Source: Variovorax sp. 770b2
Lineage (GTDB): Bacteria > Pseudomonadota > Gammaproteobacteria > Burkholderiales > Burkholderiaceae_C
Reading direction: 5' to 3'
NCBI RefSeq assembly: GCF_900115685.1
Contig: NZ_FOXJ01000001.1
Location: 1,273,796-1,337,795, forward strand
Length of the DNA: 64,000 nt
Shown: positions 38,334-48,290 of the stretch, piece after piece
Layout: every line of letters begins with the position of its first letter
How positions within the stretch are numbered: the stretch's first letter is position 1
Made by a program: the position numbers and the translations under genes
The notes under the pieces: generated by a model
Told to the model about the DNA's origin: nothing
Database searches by the model: none
The model's input: only the letters and a program-made list of their open reading frames with translations

Positions 38334-39010
38334 CCGGGCCGGTCGCCTTGCTCGATGAGGCGGGCTACGCGCTTGTGCCCGCACTGCTGCAGACCGGGCA
38401 CCTGGACGAGGTTGCAGAGTCGCTGGAGCCCTGGTTGCAGGATGCGGTCGGCAGCAGGAACCTGCTGATGCAGCCGCACTGCCGTGACATGGCGGCGCGG
38501 CTCAAGGCCCGGCTCGTCGAAGCCGGCCTGCTGGACGCCGCATCGGTGGCCGTGCAATGCACGCTCTTCGACAAGACGGCCGACAAGAACTGGCTCGTCG
38601 CACTGCACCAGGACACATCGATTCCCGCATCGACGCGCTCGCCCGATGCGGTCATGCCCATCGCCATCAAAGAGGGCGAGCCCTATGTCCAGCCCCCGGT
38701 CGAAGTGCTGGCATCGCTGCTCGCCGTGCGCGTGCATCTGGACGACTGCGGCGTCGACGCGGGCCCGCTGCGCGTCGTGCCGGGCAGCCACCGTGCGGGC
38801 CGGCTCGGCGACGCGGAGGCGCGCGCCTTGCGCGATCTTCATGGCGAAGTGACCTGTACCGCCGCGCGCGGCGATGCCCTGGCCATGCGGCCGTTGCTGC
38901 TGCACGCCTCTTCTCGCGCCCGGGCGCCCGTCCGCCGGCGCGTCCTTCACTTTCTGTTCGGACCCGCGCGCTTGCCGCATGGACTGGTCTGGAATCTCAC
39001 GGAGCCCTGA
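38330..39010 (+). CDS. Phytanoyl-CoA dioxygenase-family protein
   Basis: A 226-residue Fe(II)/2-oxoglutarate dioxygenase of the PhyH family. The metal ligands are probably H93 and D95 (ALHQDTS) and H192 (LLLHASS), with an arginine in VRRRVLHF for 2-oxoglutarate. The conserved [10 protein letters not shown] (about 145-154) is present. The substrate is unknown. It lies inside a housekeeping chain, overlapping rlmH by 4 bp and preceding maf by 2 bp, so it is an accessory insertion in an otherwise conserved operon. Confidence 0.82.
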   Translation: MTGPVALLDEAGYALVPALLQTGHLDEVAESLEPWLQDAVGSRNLLMQPHCRDMAARLKARLVEAGLLDAASVAVQCTLFDKTADKNWLVALHQDTSIPASTRSPDAVMPIAIKEGEPYVQPPVEVLASLLAVRVHLDDCGVDAGPLRVVPGSHRAGRLGDAEARALRDLHGEVTCTAARGDALAMRPLLLHASSRARAPVRRRVLHFLFGPARLPHGLVWNLTEP

Positions 39011-39012
39011 AC

Positions 39013-39615
39013 TTGCCCGACTTCATCTACCTCGCGTCGCAAAGCCCGCGCCGCGCCCAACTGCTGGGCCAACTCGGCGTTCGCCATGAACTGCTGCTGG
39101 CCACGCCCGAAGAAGACGCAGAGTCGCTCGAAGTTGTGCTGCCCAACGAGTCGCCGACGGCCTATGTGCAGCGCGTGACCGCCCTCAAGCTGGATGCCGC
39201 CGTCGCGCGACGCAAGCGCCTGGGCCTGGCCGACGCGCCCGTGCTCTGCGCCGACACCACGGTCGCGCTCGGCCGCACCATCCTCGGCAAGCCCGAGGAC
39301 GCGCGCGATGCCGAGCGCATGCTCGCGCTCCTGTCCGGCAGCACCCACCGCGTGCTGACTGCCGTGGCGCTGCAGCACGGCCGCCGCCGCCATGCGGCGC
39401 TCAGCGTGTCGCGCGTGCGCTTTGCCACGATCACGAAGAAGCAGCTCGCCGGCTATGCCGCCAGCGGCGAGCCGCTCGGCAAGGCCGGCGCCTATGCGAT
39501 CCAGGGTGCCGCGGCCGCCTTCATCGAGCACATCAGCGGGTCCTATTCGGGCATCATGGGACTCCCGATGTTCGAGACCGCGCAGCTGCTTCGCAGCGCC
39601 GGTTTCAATACTTAA
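39013..39615 (+). CDS. maf: Maf-family nucleoside triphosphate pyrophosphatase
   Basis: A 200-residue house-cleaning pyrophosphatase acting on non-canonical or excess nucleotides. [14 protein letters not shown] (near 5-18) is the phosphate-binding loop, DTTVAL holds the catalytic acidic residue, and the C-terminal [18 protein letters not shown] is diagnostic for the dTTP/UTP (YhdE) subgroup. The start is TTG at 39013, 6 bp after GGAG, and no ATG is available nearby. It is followed 7 bp later by rng. Confidence 0.9.
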   Translation: MPDFIYLASQSPRRAQLLGQLGVRHELLLATPEEDAESLEVVLPNESPTAYVQRVTALKLDAAVARRKRLGLADAPVLCADTTVALGRTILGKPEDARDAERMLALLSGSTHRVLTAVALQHGRRRHAALSVSRVRFATITKKQLAGYAASGEPLGKAGAYAIQGAAAAFIEHISGSYSGIMGLPMFETAQLLRSAGFNT

Positions 39616-39622
39616 GAATTCC

Positions 39623-41149
<1,527 letters not shown>

Positions 41150-41158
41150 GCGAGCGGC

Positions 41159-42943
41159 TCAGAGCGTCGGGTCCTGCCCCGGCGTGGCGCTGCGCACCGC
41201 CAGCGTCTGCAGGCGGGCATAGAGCCCGTCCAGCGCCATCAACTGTTCGTGGCTGCCTTGCTCGGCAATGCGGCCTTGCTCCATCACGATGATGCGGTCG
41301 GCGTGCTGGATGGTCGAGAGGCGGTGGGCCACGATCAGCGTGGTGCGGTTCTGCATCAGGCGCTGCAACGCGTCCTGCACCAGCCGTTCCGATTCGGTGT
41401 CGAGCGCCGAGGTGGCTTCGTCGAGCAGCAGCACGGGCGCGTTCTTGTAGAGCGCGCGCGCAATCGCGAGCCGCTGGCGCTGGCCGCCCGAGAGCTGCGT
41501 GGCGTTGTGGCCCAGCACCGTGTCCATGCCCTGCGGCAGGTTCTCGACGTGCGCGCTCAGGTTGGCGGCGACCAGGCATTCGTTGACGCGCTCGCGGTCG
41601 ATCTCCGAGCCCAGCGCCACGTTGGCGGCCAGCGTCTCGTTGAGCATGACCACGTCCTGGCTCACCATCGCGAACTGGGCACGCAGGCTCTTCAATTGCC
41701 ACTCGCTGGTGTCGTGCCCGTCGAGCAGCACCTGCCCGCCGCTGGGTTGCACGAAGCGCGGCAGCAGGTTGACCAGCGTGGTCTTGCCCGATCCCGAGGG
41801 CCCGACGAAGGCGACCACCTGGCCGGGCTCGATGGTCAGGCTCACGCCGTCGAGTGCGCGCTGTTCGTCGTCGCCGCGGTAGCTGACCTGCACGTTGCGC
41901 AGCTCGATGCGGCCCGCGGCGTGCGCCAGTTCGAAACTGCCCTGCGACTCGGGCGCGACTTCGTCGACCAGGATCAGGCCGCGTTCGAGCGCGGCGAGGC
42001 CGCGCGTGATGGGCCCGGCCACTTCCGCCAGGCGCCGGATCGGCGCGATCAGCATCAGCATGGCCGTGATGTAGGCGACGAATCCGCCCACGGTGAAGCC
42101 CTGCTTGCCGCTTTGCCAGAGGGCGATCATCACCACGATCGACAGCGCGAGCGAAGCCATCATCTGCGTGAGCGGCGTGGTGGCGGCCTGGGCGATGGTG
42201 GACTTCAAGGCCAGGCGGTTGAGTTTCTGGCTCAGTTGCTCGAAGCGGCGCTCCTGGGCCTGCTCGGCGCCATGCAGCCGCACGACGCGGTGGGCGAGCA
42301 CGTTTTCCTCGACCACGTAGGCCAGCTCGTCGGTCGCCTGCTGGCCCTGCTGGGTGAGCTTGTAGAGGCGCTTGGAGAACACCTTCATGATCCAGGAGAT
42401 GCTGGGCACCAGGAAGGCGACGATCAGTGTCAGCTTCCAGTTCAGGTAGACCAGGTAGCCCAGCAGCGCGATCAGCGTGAAGCCGTCGCGCGAAAGCCCG
42501 AGCAGGGCCTGCACCAGCAGCATCGCGCCGGTCTGCACTTCGTACACCACCGTGTTCGACAGGGCGCTGGCCGACTGGCGCGTGAAGAGGGCGAGTTCGG
42601 CACCGAGCAGGCGCTCGAACAGCACCCGGCGCAGCTTCTGCATGCCTTCGTTGGCGATGCGCGAGAGGGCATATTGGGAGATGAATTGCGCGATGCCGCG
42701 CACGGCGAACAGCATCAACACGGCGGCGGGCACGAACCACAGCGGCATCTCGCCGCGGGTGAAGCCGCGGTCGAGCAAAGGCTTCAGAAGGGCAGCCATC
42801 AGCGGCTCGGTGATCGCCGCCAGCATGGCCCCGGACAGGCCCACGGCCCACCATTTGCGCGAACTGCCGAACCAGGTCATCAGGCGCGCCAGGCGGCGCA
42901 TCAGGGGAGGGCGCGCGTTCTCGCTGCCAGGGGGTGCTTGCAT
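41159..42943 (-). CDS. msbA: Lipid A export ABC permease/ATPase MsbA
   Basis: A 594-residue half-transporter with six transmembrane helices (about 28-310) and a C-terminal ATPase: Walker A GPSGSGKTT (near 385-393), signature LSGGQRQR (near 489-496), Walker B LLLDEATSALD. It flips lipid A core across the inner membrane. The start MQAPPGSENARP at 42943 gives normal MsbA length; longer frames run back over the tolB promoter. It is divergent from tolB with 163 bp between starts. Confidence 0.92.
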   Translation of the reverse strand: MQAPPGSENARPPLMRRLARLMTWFGSSRKWWAVGLSGAMLAAITEPLMAALLKPLLDRGFTRGEMPLWFVPAAVLMLFAVRGIAQFISQYALSRIANEGMQKLRRVLFERLLGAELALFTRQSASALSNTVVYEVQTGAMLLVQALLGLSRDGFTLIALLGYLVYLNWKLTLIVAFLVPSISWIMKVFSKRLYKLTQQGQQATDELAYVVEENVLAHRVVRLHGAEQAQERRFEQLSQKLNRLALKSTIAQAATTPLTQMMASLALSIVVMIALWQSGKQGFTVGGFVAYITAMLMLIAPIRRLAEVAGPITRGLAALERGLILVDEVAPESQGSFELAHAAGRIELRNVQVSYRGDDEQRALDGVSLTIEPGQVVAFVGPSGSGKTTLVNLLPRFVQPSGGQVLLDGHDTSEWQLKSLRAQFAMVSQDVVMLNETLAANVALGSEIDRERVNECLVAANLSAHVENLPQGMDTVLGHNATQLSGGQRQRLAIARALYKNAPVLLLDEATSALDTESERLVQDALQRLMQNRTTLIVAHRLSTIQHADRIIVMEQGRIAEQGSHEQLMALDGLYARLQTLAVRSATPGQDPTL

Positions 42944-43106
42944 GGCGGCGGATTCTACGGGTCGCCCCGGGGACGGCTTTTCGCAGGCGTCGTGTAGGAC
43001 CGCACCGATGGATAAACGTTTTGTGACGGGGGCGCCGGGCCAGTGTGTAACATGTGGCCCGTTGTGTCGGACCGAAACTTTTCGTCCGAAAACCTCTCCG
43101 AACCGC

Positions 43107-44423
43107 ATGAACAAGCCGTTGCCAGCTCCTATCCCAACTCCTTCTTCATCGCTAATTGCACGCCGCACGCTCATTGCGGCCCTTGCTGCCACCCCCATGC
43201 TTCCTGCGCTGGCGCAGTTCCGGGTCGAAGTGTCGGGTGTCGGCCTCACGCAATTGCCGATCGCGCTCGTTCCCTTCAGGGGCCAGGACGCCTCGCCCCA
43301 GAAAATCTCCGACATCGTCCAGGCCGACCTCGAGCGAAGCGGCCAGTTCCGCGGCGTCGATGCCTCAGGCCAGGCGCTGGACGACGCCTCCCGCCCCGAC
43401 TGGTCGCTCTGGCGCCAGCGCACCGCCGATTCGCTGGTCGGCGGCAGCATCACCCGGATGGCCGACGGCCGCTTCGATGTGAAGTTCCGCCTGTGGGACG
43501 TGGTGAAGGGGCAGGAGCTGGGCTTCCAGAATTACACCGTGCCCCAGGGCGACCTTCGCCTGGTGGCGCACCGCATCGCCGACTTCGTCTATGAAAAGCT
43601 GACCGGCGAAAAAGGCATCTTCTCGACCCGCATCGCCTACGTCACCAAGGGCGGCAGCCGCTATGCGCTGTGGGTGGCCGATGCCGACGGCGAGAACGCG
43701 CAGGCCGCGCTCGCCAGTTCCGAGCCGATCATCTCGCCTCGCTGGTCGGCCGACGGGCAGCAACTGGCCTATGTGTCCTTCGAATCGCGCAAGCCCGTGG
43801 TGTACGTGCACAACGTGTCCAGCGGACAGCGCCGCAAGGTGGCCGACTTCAAGGGCTCCAACAGTGCGCCGGCCTGGTCGCCCGATGGCGGTTCGCTGGC
43901 CGTCACGCTCAGCCGCGATGGCGGCTCGCAACTGTTCACGATCCCGGCGGGCGGGGGCGAACCGCGCCGGCTGACGCAGAGCGCGAGCATCGACACCGAG
44001 CCGGTGTATTCGGCCGACGGCGGCACCATCTACTTCGTGAGCGACCGCGGCGGCGCCCCCCAGATTTACAAGATGGGCGCGGGCGGCGGCAACCCGGCAC
44101 GGGTGACTTTCAGCGGCACCTACAACATCTCCCCGTCCATCAGCGGCGATGGCCGGTGGCTGGCGTATATCTCCCGCGTGGGTGGCGCCTTCAAGCTCCA
44201 GGTGATGGAACTGGCGACCGGCAATGTGGCGTCGATCACCGACACCAGCGCCGACGAGAGCCCGAGCTTTGCCCCGAACAGCAAGCTGATCGTCTACGCA
44301 ACGCACCTGCAGGGCCGCGAAGCGCTCATGACGACCACGCTCGACGGAAAGATCAAGGCGCGCCTGGCGGGACAGGCCGGCGACATCAGAGAGCCCGACT
44401 GGGGACCGTTCCGCAAGCAATGA
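43107..44423 (+). CDS. tolB: Tol-Pal system periplasmic beta-propeller TolB (copy 1, secreted)
   Basis: A 438-residue periplasmic protein. The N-terminus has a signal peptide with twin arginine (ARRTLIAALAATPMLPALAQ, about 18-37). The D1 domain follows (VPFRGQDASPQKISDIVQADLERSGQFR), then a six-bladed propeller with WSPDGGSLAVTLSRDG-type repeats. TolB links Pal to the inner-membrane TolA during outer-membrane constriction. A second tolB lies 10 bp downstream. tolQ, tolR and tolA are not in the window. Confidence 0.93.
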   Translation: MNKPLPAPIPTPSSSLIARRTLIAALAATPMLPALAQFRVEVSGVGLTQLPIALVPFRGQDASPQKISDIVQADLERSGQFRGVDASGQALDDASRPDWSLWRQRTADSLVGGSITRMADGRFDVKFRLWDVVKGQELGFQNYTVPQGDLRLVAHRIADFVYEKLTGEKGIFSTRIAYVTKGGSRYALWVADADGENAQAALASSEPIISPRWSADGQQLAYVSFESRKPVVYVHNVSSGQRRKVADFKGSNSAPAWSPDGGSLAVTLSRDGGSQLFTIPAGGGEPRRLTQSASIDTEPVYSADGGTIYFVSDRGGAPQIYKMGAGGGNPARVTFSGTYNISPSISGDGRWLAYISRVGGAFKLQVMELATGNVASITDTSADESPSFAPNSKLIVYATHLQGREALMTTTLDGKIKARLAGQAGDIREPDWGPFRKQ

Positions 44424-44433
44424 CCAGAACCAG

Positions 44434-45783
44434 ATGCATCCCCAGAGGTTCGACACGTTGAAACGCACGATTTATTCGCTGGTCGTCGTGGCCCTGATCG
44501 CCGGTTGCGCGTCGAACACCAAGCCCGATGAAACGGCGGTGCCCGATCGCAGCAGCAGCACACGCCCGCAAGACAGCGCCAGTGCGGCGAAGCCTGCCGC
44601 CGTGGACGCGGGCTTGCTGGTTGCGCTCGTTCCCTTCAAGGGCCAGGACGGCTCCTCCCAGAAGATCTCCGACATCGTCCAGGCCGACCTGGAACGCAGC
44701 GGCCAGTTCCGCGGCGTCGATGCCTCGGGCCCGGCGCTGGACGAGGCCTCGCGTCCCGACCTCTCGCTGTGGCGCCAGCGCACCGCCGGTTCGCTGGTCG
44801 TGGGCAGCGTCACCCGGCTGGCCGACGGCCGCTTCGATGTGAGGTTCCGCCTCTGGGACGTGGTGAAGGGCCAGGACCTGGGCGGCCAGCGCTACACCGT
44901 GCCGCAGGGCGACCTGCGTCTCGCCTCGCACCGCATCGCCGACTTCGTCTACGAAAAGCTGACCGGCGACAAGGGCATCTTCTCGACCCGCATCGCCTAC
45001 GTCACCAAGGGCAGCAAGCGCAACACGCTGTGGGTGGCCGATGCCGACGGCGAGAACGCGCAGGCTGCGCTCGCGAGCCCGGAGCCGATCATCTCGCCCA
45101 CCTGGTCGTCCAGCGGCCAGCAACTGGCCTACGTGTCCTTCGAGTCGCGCAAGCCCGTCGTCTACGTGCACAACGTGAGCAGCGGACAGCGCCGCCTGCT
45201 GGCGAACTTCAGGGGTTCCAACAGCGCACCCGCCTGGGCGCCGGACGGCAACACGCTGGCCGTCACGCTCACCCGCGACGGCGGCTCGCAGCTGTACACG
45301 GTGCCGGCCAGCGGCGGCGAACCGCGCCGGCTGACCCAGAGCGCGAGCATCGACACCGAGCCCGCGTACTCGGCCGACGGCCGCACCCTCTATTTCGTGA
45401 GCGACCGTGACGGCTCGCCCCAGATCTACAAGATGAATGTCAGCGGCGGCAACCCGACACGGGTCACCGTCAATGGCACCTACAACATTTCTCCGTCCGT
45501 CAGCGGCGATGGCCGGTGGTTGGCCTACATCGCGCGCGTGGACAGTGCCTTCAAACTCCAGGTGATGGAGTTGGCGACCGGCAAAGTTGCGTCCATCACC
45601 GACACCGCTGCCGACGAGAGCCCGAGTTTTGCCCCCAATAGCAAGTTGATCGTCTACGCAACGCGCCTGCAGGACCGCGAAGCGCTCATGACGACCACGC
45701 TCGACGGAAAAATAAAGGCACGACTGGCGGGACAGGCGGGAGACATCAGGGAACCGGACTGGGGTCCGTTTCAAAAGCAATGA
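44434..45783 (+). CDS. Second TolB paralog carrying a Pal-like lipoprotein leader
   Basis: A 449-residue protein. From LVALVPFKGQD onward (about residue 63) it is TolB, highly similar to the preceding gene. Residues 1-60 instead resemble Pal: LKRTIYSLVVVALIAGC matches Pal's leader almost exactly, then an Ala/Ser/Thr-rich linker with NTKPDETAVPD like Pal's GTKLTDTPVTD. The lipobox LIAGC with Ala at +2 predicts outer-membrane anchoring, unlike the soluble copy 1. ATG at 44434 or TTG at 44458 may be used; the TTG aligns with codon 2 of pal. It lies 10 bp after tolB and 24 bp before pal. A functional chimera is inferred. Confidence 0.9.
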   Translation: MHPQRFDTLKRTIYSLVVVALIAGCASNTKPDETAVPDRSSSTRPQDSASAAKPAAVDAGLLVALVPFKGQDGSSQKISDIVQADLERSGQFRGVDASGPALDEASRPDLSLWRQRTAGSLVVGSVTRLADGRFDVRFRLWDVVKGQDLGGQRYTVPQGDLRLASHRIADFVYEKLTGDKGIFSTRIAYVTKGSKRNTLWVADADGENAQAALASPEPIISPTWSSSGQQLAYVSFESRKPVVYVHNVSSGQRRLLANFRGSNSAPAWAPDGNTLAVTLTRDGGSQLYTVPASGGEPRRLTQSASIDTEPAYSADGRTLYFVSDRDGSPQIYKMNVSGGNPTRVTVNGTYNISPSVSGDGRWLAYIARVDSAFKLQVMELATGKVASITDTAADESPSFAPNSKLIVYATRLQDREALMTTTLDGKIKARLAGQAGDIREPDWGPFQKQ

Positions 45784-45807
45784 TTAGGTTTATTTGAGGA
45801 GTTCGAA

Positions 45808-46326
45808 ATGTTGAAACGCACAATTTATTCGCTGGCCATCGTGGCTCTCATCGCCGGTTGCTCGTCGGGCACGAAGCTCACCGACACGCCCGTGACCGAC
45901 GGCCGTGGCACTGCGGGCCAGCAAGGCGGCAGCGCCAGCGCCGTGACCCCGGTCAATGCCGACCCGAACGCGGGCACGGCACAAGGCCCGGTGGGCGTGG
46001 CGCGCATCGTGTACTTCGATTACGACAGCTACACGGTCAAGCCCGAGTTCCAGTCGATCATCGACGGCCACGCGCGCTTCCTGAAGAGCGCTCCGCAGCG
46101 CCGCATCTCGATCGAAGGTCATACCGATGAACGCGGTGGCCGTGAGTACAACCTGGCCCTCGGCCAGAAGCGCTCCGAAGCCGTGCGTCGCGCGCTGACC
46201 CTCCTGGGCGTGAGCGACAGCCAGATCGAAGCCGTGAGCTTCGGCAAGGAAAAGCCGGCCGTCCAGGGCTCGGGCGAAGAGGCGTGGGCACAGAACCGCC
46301 GCGCTGAAATCCGCTACTCCCGGTGA
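45808..46326 (+). CDS. pal: Peptidoglycan-associated lipoprotein Pal
   Basis: A 172-residue outer-membrane lipoprotein. The lipobox LIAGC puts the lipidated Cys at 18, with Ser at +2 (outer membrane). A flexible linker runs to about 60, and then comes an OmpA-like peptidoglycan-binding domain (VYFDYDSYTVKPEF; EGHTDERGGREYNLALGQKR near 109-128). The ATG follows TTTGAGGAG. It binds meso-diaminopimelate in peptidoglycan and TolB. Its leader was copied into the upstream tolB paralog. Confidence 0.95.
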   Translation: MLKRTIYSLAIVALIAGCSSGTKLTDTPVTDGRGTAGQQGGSASAVTPVNADPNAGTAQGPVGVARIVYFDYDSYTVKPEFQSIIDGHARFLKSAPQRRISIEGHTDERGGREYNLALGQKRSEAVRRALTLLGVSDSQIEAVSFGKEKPAVQGSGEEAWAQNRRAEIRYSR

Positions 46327-47075
46327 TGCCACGCGTCCTGTTGCGGGGCGCGGCGCTGGCTGCCGCCCTGCTTTGCGTCTCGATGGGATCGCAGGCCGCA
46401 CTGTTCGAGGATGACGAGGCCCGCAAGGCCATTCTCGACCTGCGCCAGCGTGTCGAGGCCATGCGCCAGCAAACCGACCAGCGGCTGACCGACGAAAACG
46501 GCCAGCTGCGCCGCAGCCTGCTCGATCTGCAGAACCAGATCGAGCAGATGCGGGGCGACCTGGCGCGCATGACCGGCCAGAACGAGCAGCTCACGCGCAC
46601 GCTGAGCGAAATGCAGTCGCGCCAGTCCACCATCGACGACAAGCTCAAGCAGAGCGAGCCGTCCAAGGTGACGGTCGACGGCCGCGAGTTCAATGCCGAT
46701 CCCAAGGAAAAGGCCGACTTCGAGGCTGCACTCGGCATCTTCCGCGCCGGCCAGTTCGCGCAGTCGCAAACGGCGTTCGCCGAATTCGTCAAGCGCTACC
46801 CGCAGAGCGGCTACAACGCCTCGGCGCTGTTCTGGCTTGGCAATGCGCAGTACGCCACGCGCAACTACAACGAGGCCATCGCGAACTTCCGCTCGATGCT
46901 CTCCCTCGCGCCCGATCACGCCAAGGCCCCCGAGGCCGTGCTGTCGATCGCGAACTGCCAGATCGAACTGAAGGACACGCGCTCGGCGCGCCGCACGCTG
47001 GAAGACCTCGCCAAGGCCTATCCGCAGTCCGAGGCTGCGCAGGCGGGTCGCGAGCGTCTCTCGCGCCTGCGCTAA
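46326..47075 (+). CDS. cpoB: Tol-Pal system protein CpoB (YbgF)
   Basis: A 249-residue periplasmic protein with a signal peptide (about 1-24), a trimerising coiled coil (about 30-105; QRVEAMRQQTDQRL, QNQIEQMRGDLARM), and C-terminal TPR repeats (about 128-245; YNASALFWLGNAQYATRNYNEAIANF). CpoB coordinates peptidoglycan synthesis with Tol-driven constriction. The ATG at 46326 overlaps the pal stop; a GTG one codon earlier is possible. Confidence 0.93.
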   Translation: MPRVLLRGAALAAALLCVSMGSQAALFEDDEARKAILDLRQRVEAMRQQTDQRLTDENGQLRRSLLDLQNQIEQMRGDLARMTGQNEQLTRTLSEMQSRQSTIDDKLKQSEPSKVTVDGREFNADPKEKADFEAALGIFRAGQFAQSQTAFAEFVKRYPQSGYNASALFWLGNAQYATRNYNEAIANFRSMLSLAPDHAKAPEAVLSIANCQIELKDTRSARRTLEDLAKAYPQSEAAQAGRERLSRLR

Positions 47076-47094
47076 TGCGAGCGGAGCCCTCCGC

Positions 47095-47934
47095 TTGAGC
47101 ACCCTCACGCCAGCAGCGTTCACGCCGGTTGCCGCGGATGTCGTCACCGACACCGCGGCGCCCGACTTTGCGCGCCGCTTCGGCGGCCTGGAGCGTCTGT
47201 ATGGCGTGGCCGGCGCTGCGCGCATCCGCAATGCGCATGTGCTGGTCGCCGGCATCGGCGGCGTGGGCTCCTGGGCGGTCGAGGCCCTGGCGCGCAGTGG
47301 GGTGGGGCGACTGACGCTGGTCGACCTGGACCACGTGTCCGAATCGAACATCAACCGGCAGATCCACGCACTCGAGGCGACCGTGGGGCAGGCCAAGGTC
47401 GAGGCCATGCGCGATCGCATCGCGCAGATCAACCCCGATTGCAAGGTGCTCGCGCTCGACGAGTTCGTGGAGCCCGGCAACTGGACCGCATTGCTCGATG
47501 CGGCTGAGGCCGCGAACGGCCCGGCCACCGCCGTCATCGACGCCTGCGACCAGGTAAAGGCCAAGCTGACCATGGCCGCGTGGGCCCGCGCATCGCGCGC
47601 GGCGTTCATCACGGTGGGTGCGGCAGGCGGCAAGCGGCAGGCGCACAAGGTCGACATCGACGATCTCTCGCTCGTCACGCACGACCCGCTGCTCGCCCAG
47701 CTTCGCCAGCGCCTGCGCAAGGACCACGGTGCGCCGCGCGAGGGCCGCAAGATCGGCGTCGCCTGCGTCTTCAGCCGCGAAAGCGTTGCGCCGCCCGATG
47801 CGTCCTGCGCGATCGAAGGCGACGGTTCGCTCAACTGCCACGGCTACGGATCGGTGGTGAGCGTCACGGCCACCTTCGGACAATGTGCGGCAGGCTGGGT
47901 TCTCGACAAGATCGCGAGCAACGCCACGCTATAA
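47095..47934 (+). CDS. tcdA: tRNA threonylcarbamoyladenosine dehydratase TcdA
   Basis: A 279-residue E1-like (ThiF-superfamily) enzyme that cyclises t6A37 of tRNA to ct6A using ATP. RFGGLERLYG near 27-36, nucleotide-binding AGIGGVGSWAVEAL near 53-66, and SNINRQIHAL near 83-92 are diagnostic; CNC-like IDACDQVKAK follows. The start TTG at 47095 is preceded by GGAG. It sits 19 bp after cpoB. The tRNA-Lys promoter -10 box lies across its stop codon, so an enzyme modifying ANN-decoding tRNAs such as tRNA-Lys is directly upstream of one. Confidence 0.92.
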   Translation: MSTLTPAAFTPVAADVVTDTAAPDFARRFGGLERLYGVAGAARIRNAHVLVAGIGGVGSWAVEALARSGVGRLTLVDLDHVSESNINRQIHALEATVGQAKVEAMRDRIAQINPDCKVLALDEFVEPGNWTALLDAAEAANGPATAVIDACDQVKAKLTMAAWARASRAAFITVGAAGGKRQAHKVDIDDLSLVTHDPLLAQLRQRLRKDHGAPREGRKIGVACVFSRESVAPPDASCAIEGDGSLNCHGYGSVVSVTATFGQCAAGWVLDKIASNATL

Positions 47935-47935
47935 T
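47930..47935 (+). promoter_or_regulatory. -10 box (TATAAT) for tRNA-Lys
   Basis: A perfect TATAAT overlaps the tcdA stop codon, about 49 bp before the tRNA 5' end. No strong -35 is obvious at 17 bp. It is the best promoter candidate for the tRNA in an otherwise GC-rich stretch. Confidence 0.55.
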
Positions 47936-47983
47936 CTTTGGCTTTGCCGGATTCAACGTCGGCAAGAAGCAAAAAATGGTTCC

Positions 47984-48059
47984 GGGACGTTAGCTCAGTT
48001 GGTAGAGCAGCGGACTTTTAATCCGTTGGTCACTGGTTCGAATCCAGTACGTCCTACCA
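47984..48059 (+). tRNA. tRNA-Lys (anticodon UUU)
   Basis: A 76-nt cloverleaf. The acceptor GGGACGT pairs with ACGTCCT (with a G-U at the first pair). The D arm is GCTCAGTTGGTAGAGC, the anticodon stem GCGGA/TCCGT encloses loop CTTTTAA with anticodon TTT, the T arm is CTGGTTCGAATCCAG, and CCA is encoded. It is followed by a terminator 20 bp later, so it is transcribed alone. Confidence 0.98.
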
Positions 48060-48078
48060 CCGAACCTCGCCGAATACG

Positions 48079-48114
48079 AAAAGCCCGCTGTCGAACAGAC
48101 AGCGGGCTTTTTTT
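48079..48114 (+). terminator. Terminator after tRNA-Lys
   Basis: AAAAGCCCGCTGTC-5 nt-GACAGCGGGCTTTTTTT: a perfect 10-bp GC stem followed by a T run. The A-rich left flank would also allow termination on the minus strand. Confidence 0.95.
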
Positions 48115-48290
48115 CGTTCCGCCTGCGCGACTTGCCGCTGAACCCGCCGCATCGCATGGCCCATCGAACGAACAGGCACTGCGTGCCGGTATGCGCGCAA
48201 TTCGCATAACCAAGCGCGAAAACCGGATTTCCCTCCTGCCCAGCCGCAGGCAAGACTCGAAGGCTCTGCGACCACCTTCGTCTTTTCCGG

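Noticed and set aside
44424-44457. A frameshifted or assembly-artifact origin for the second tolB
   Set aside because: The second frame is intact over its whole length, differs from the first at many synonymous positions, and has its own leader, so it is not a duplicated read.
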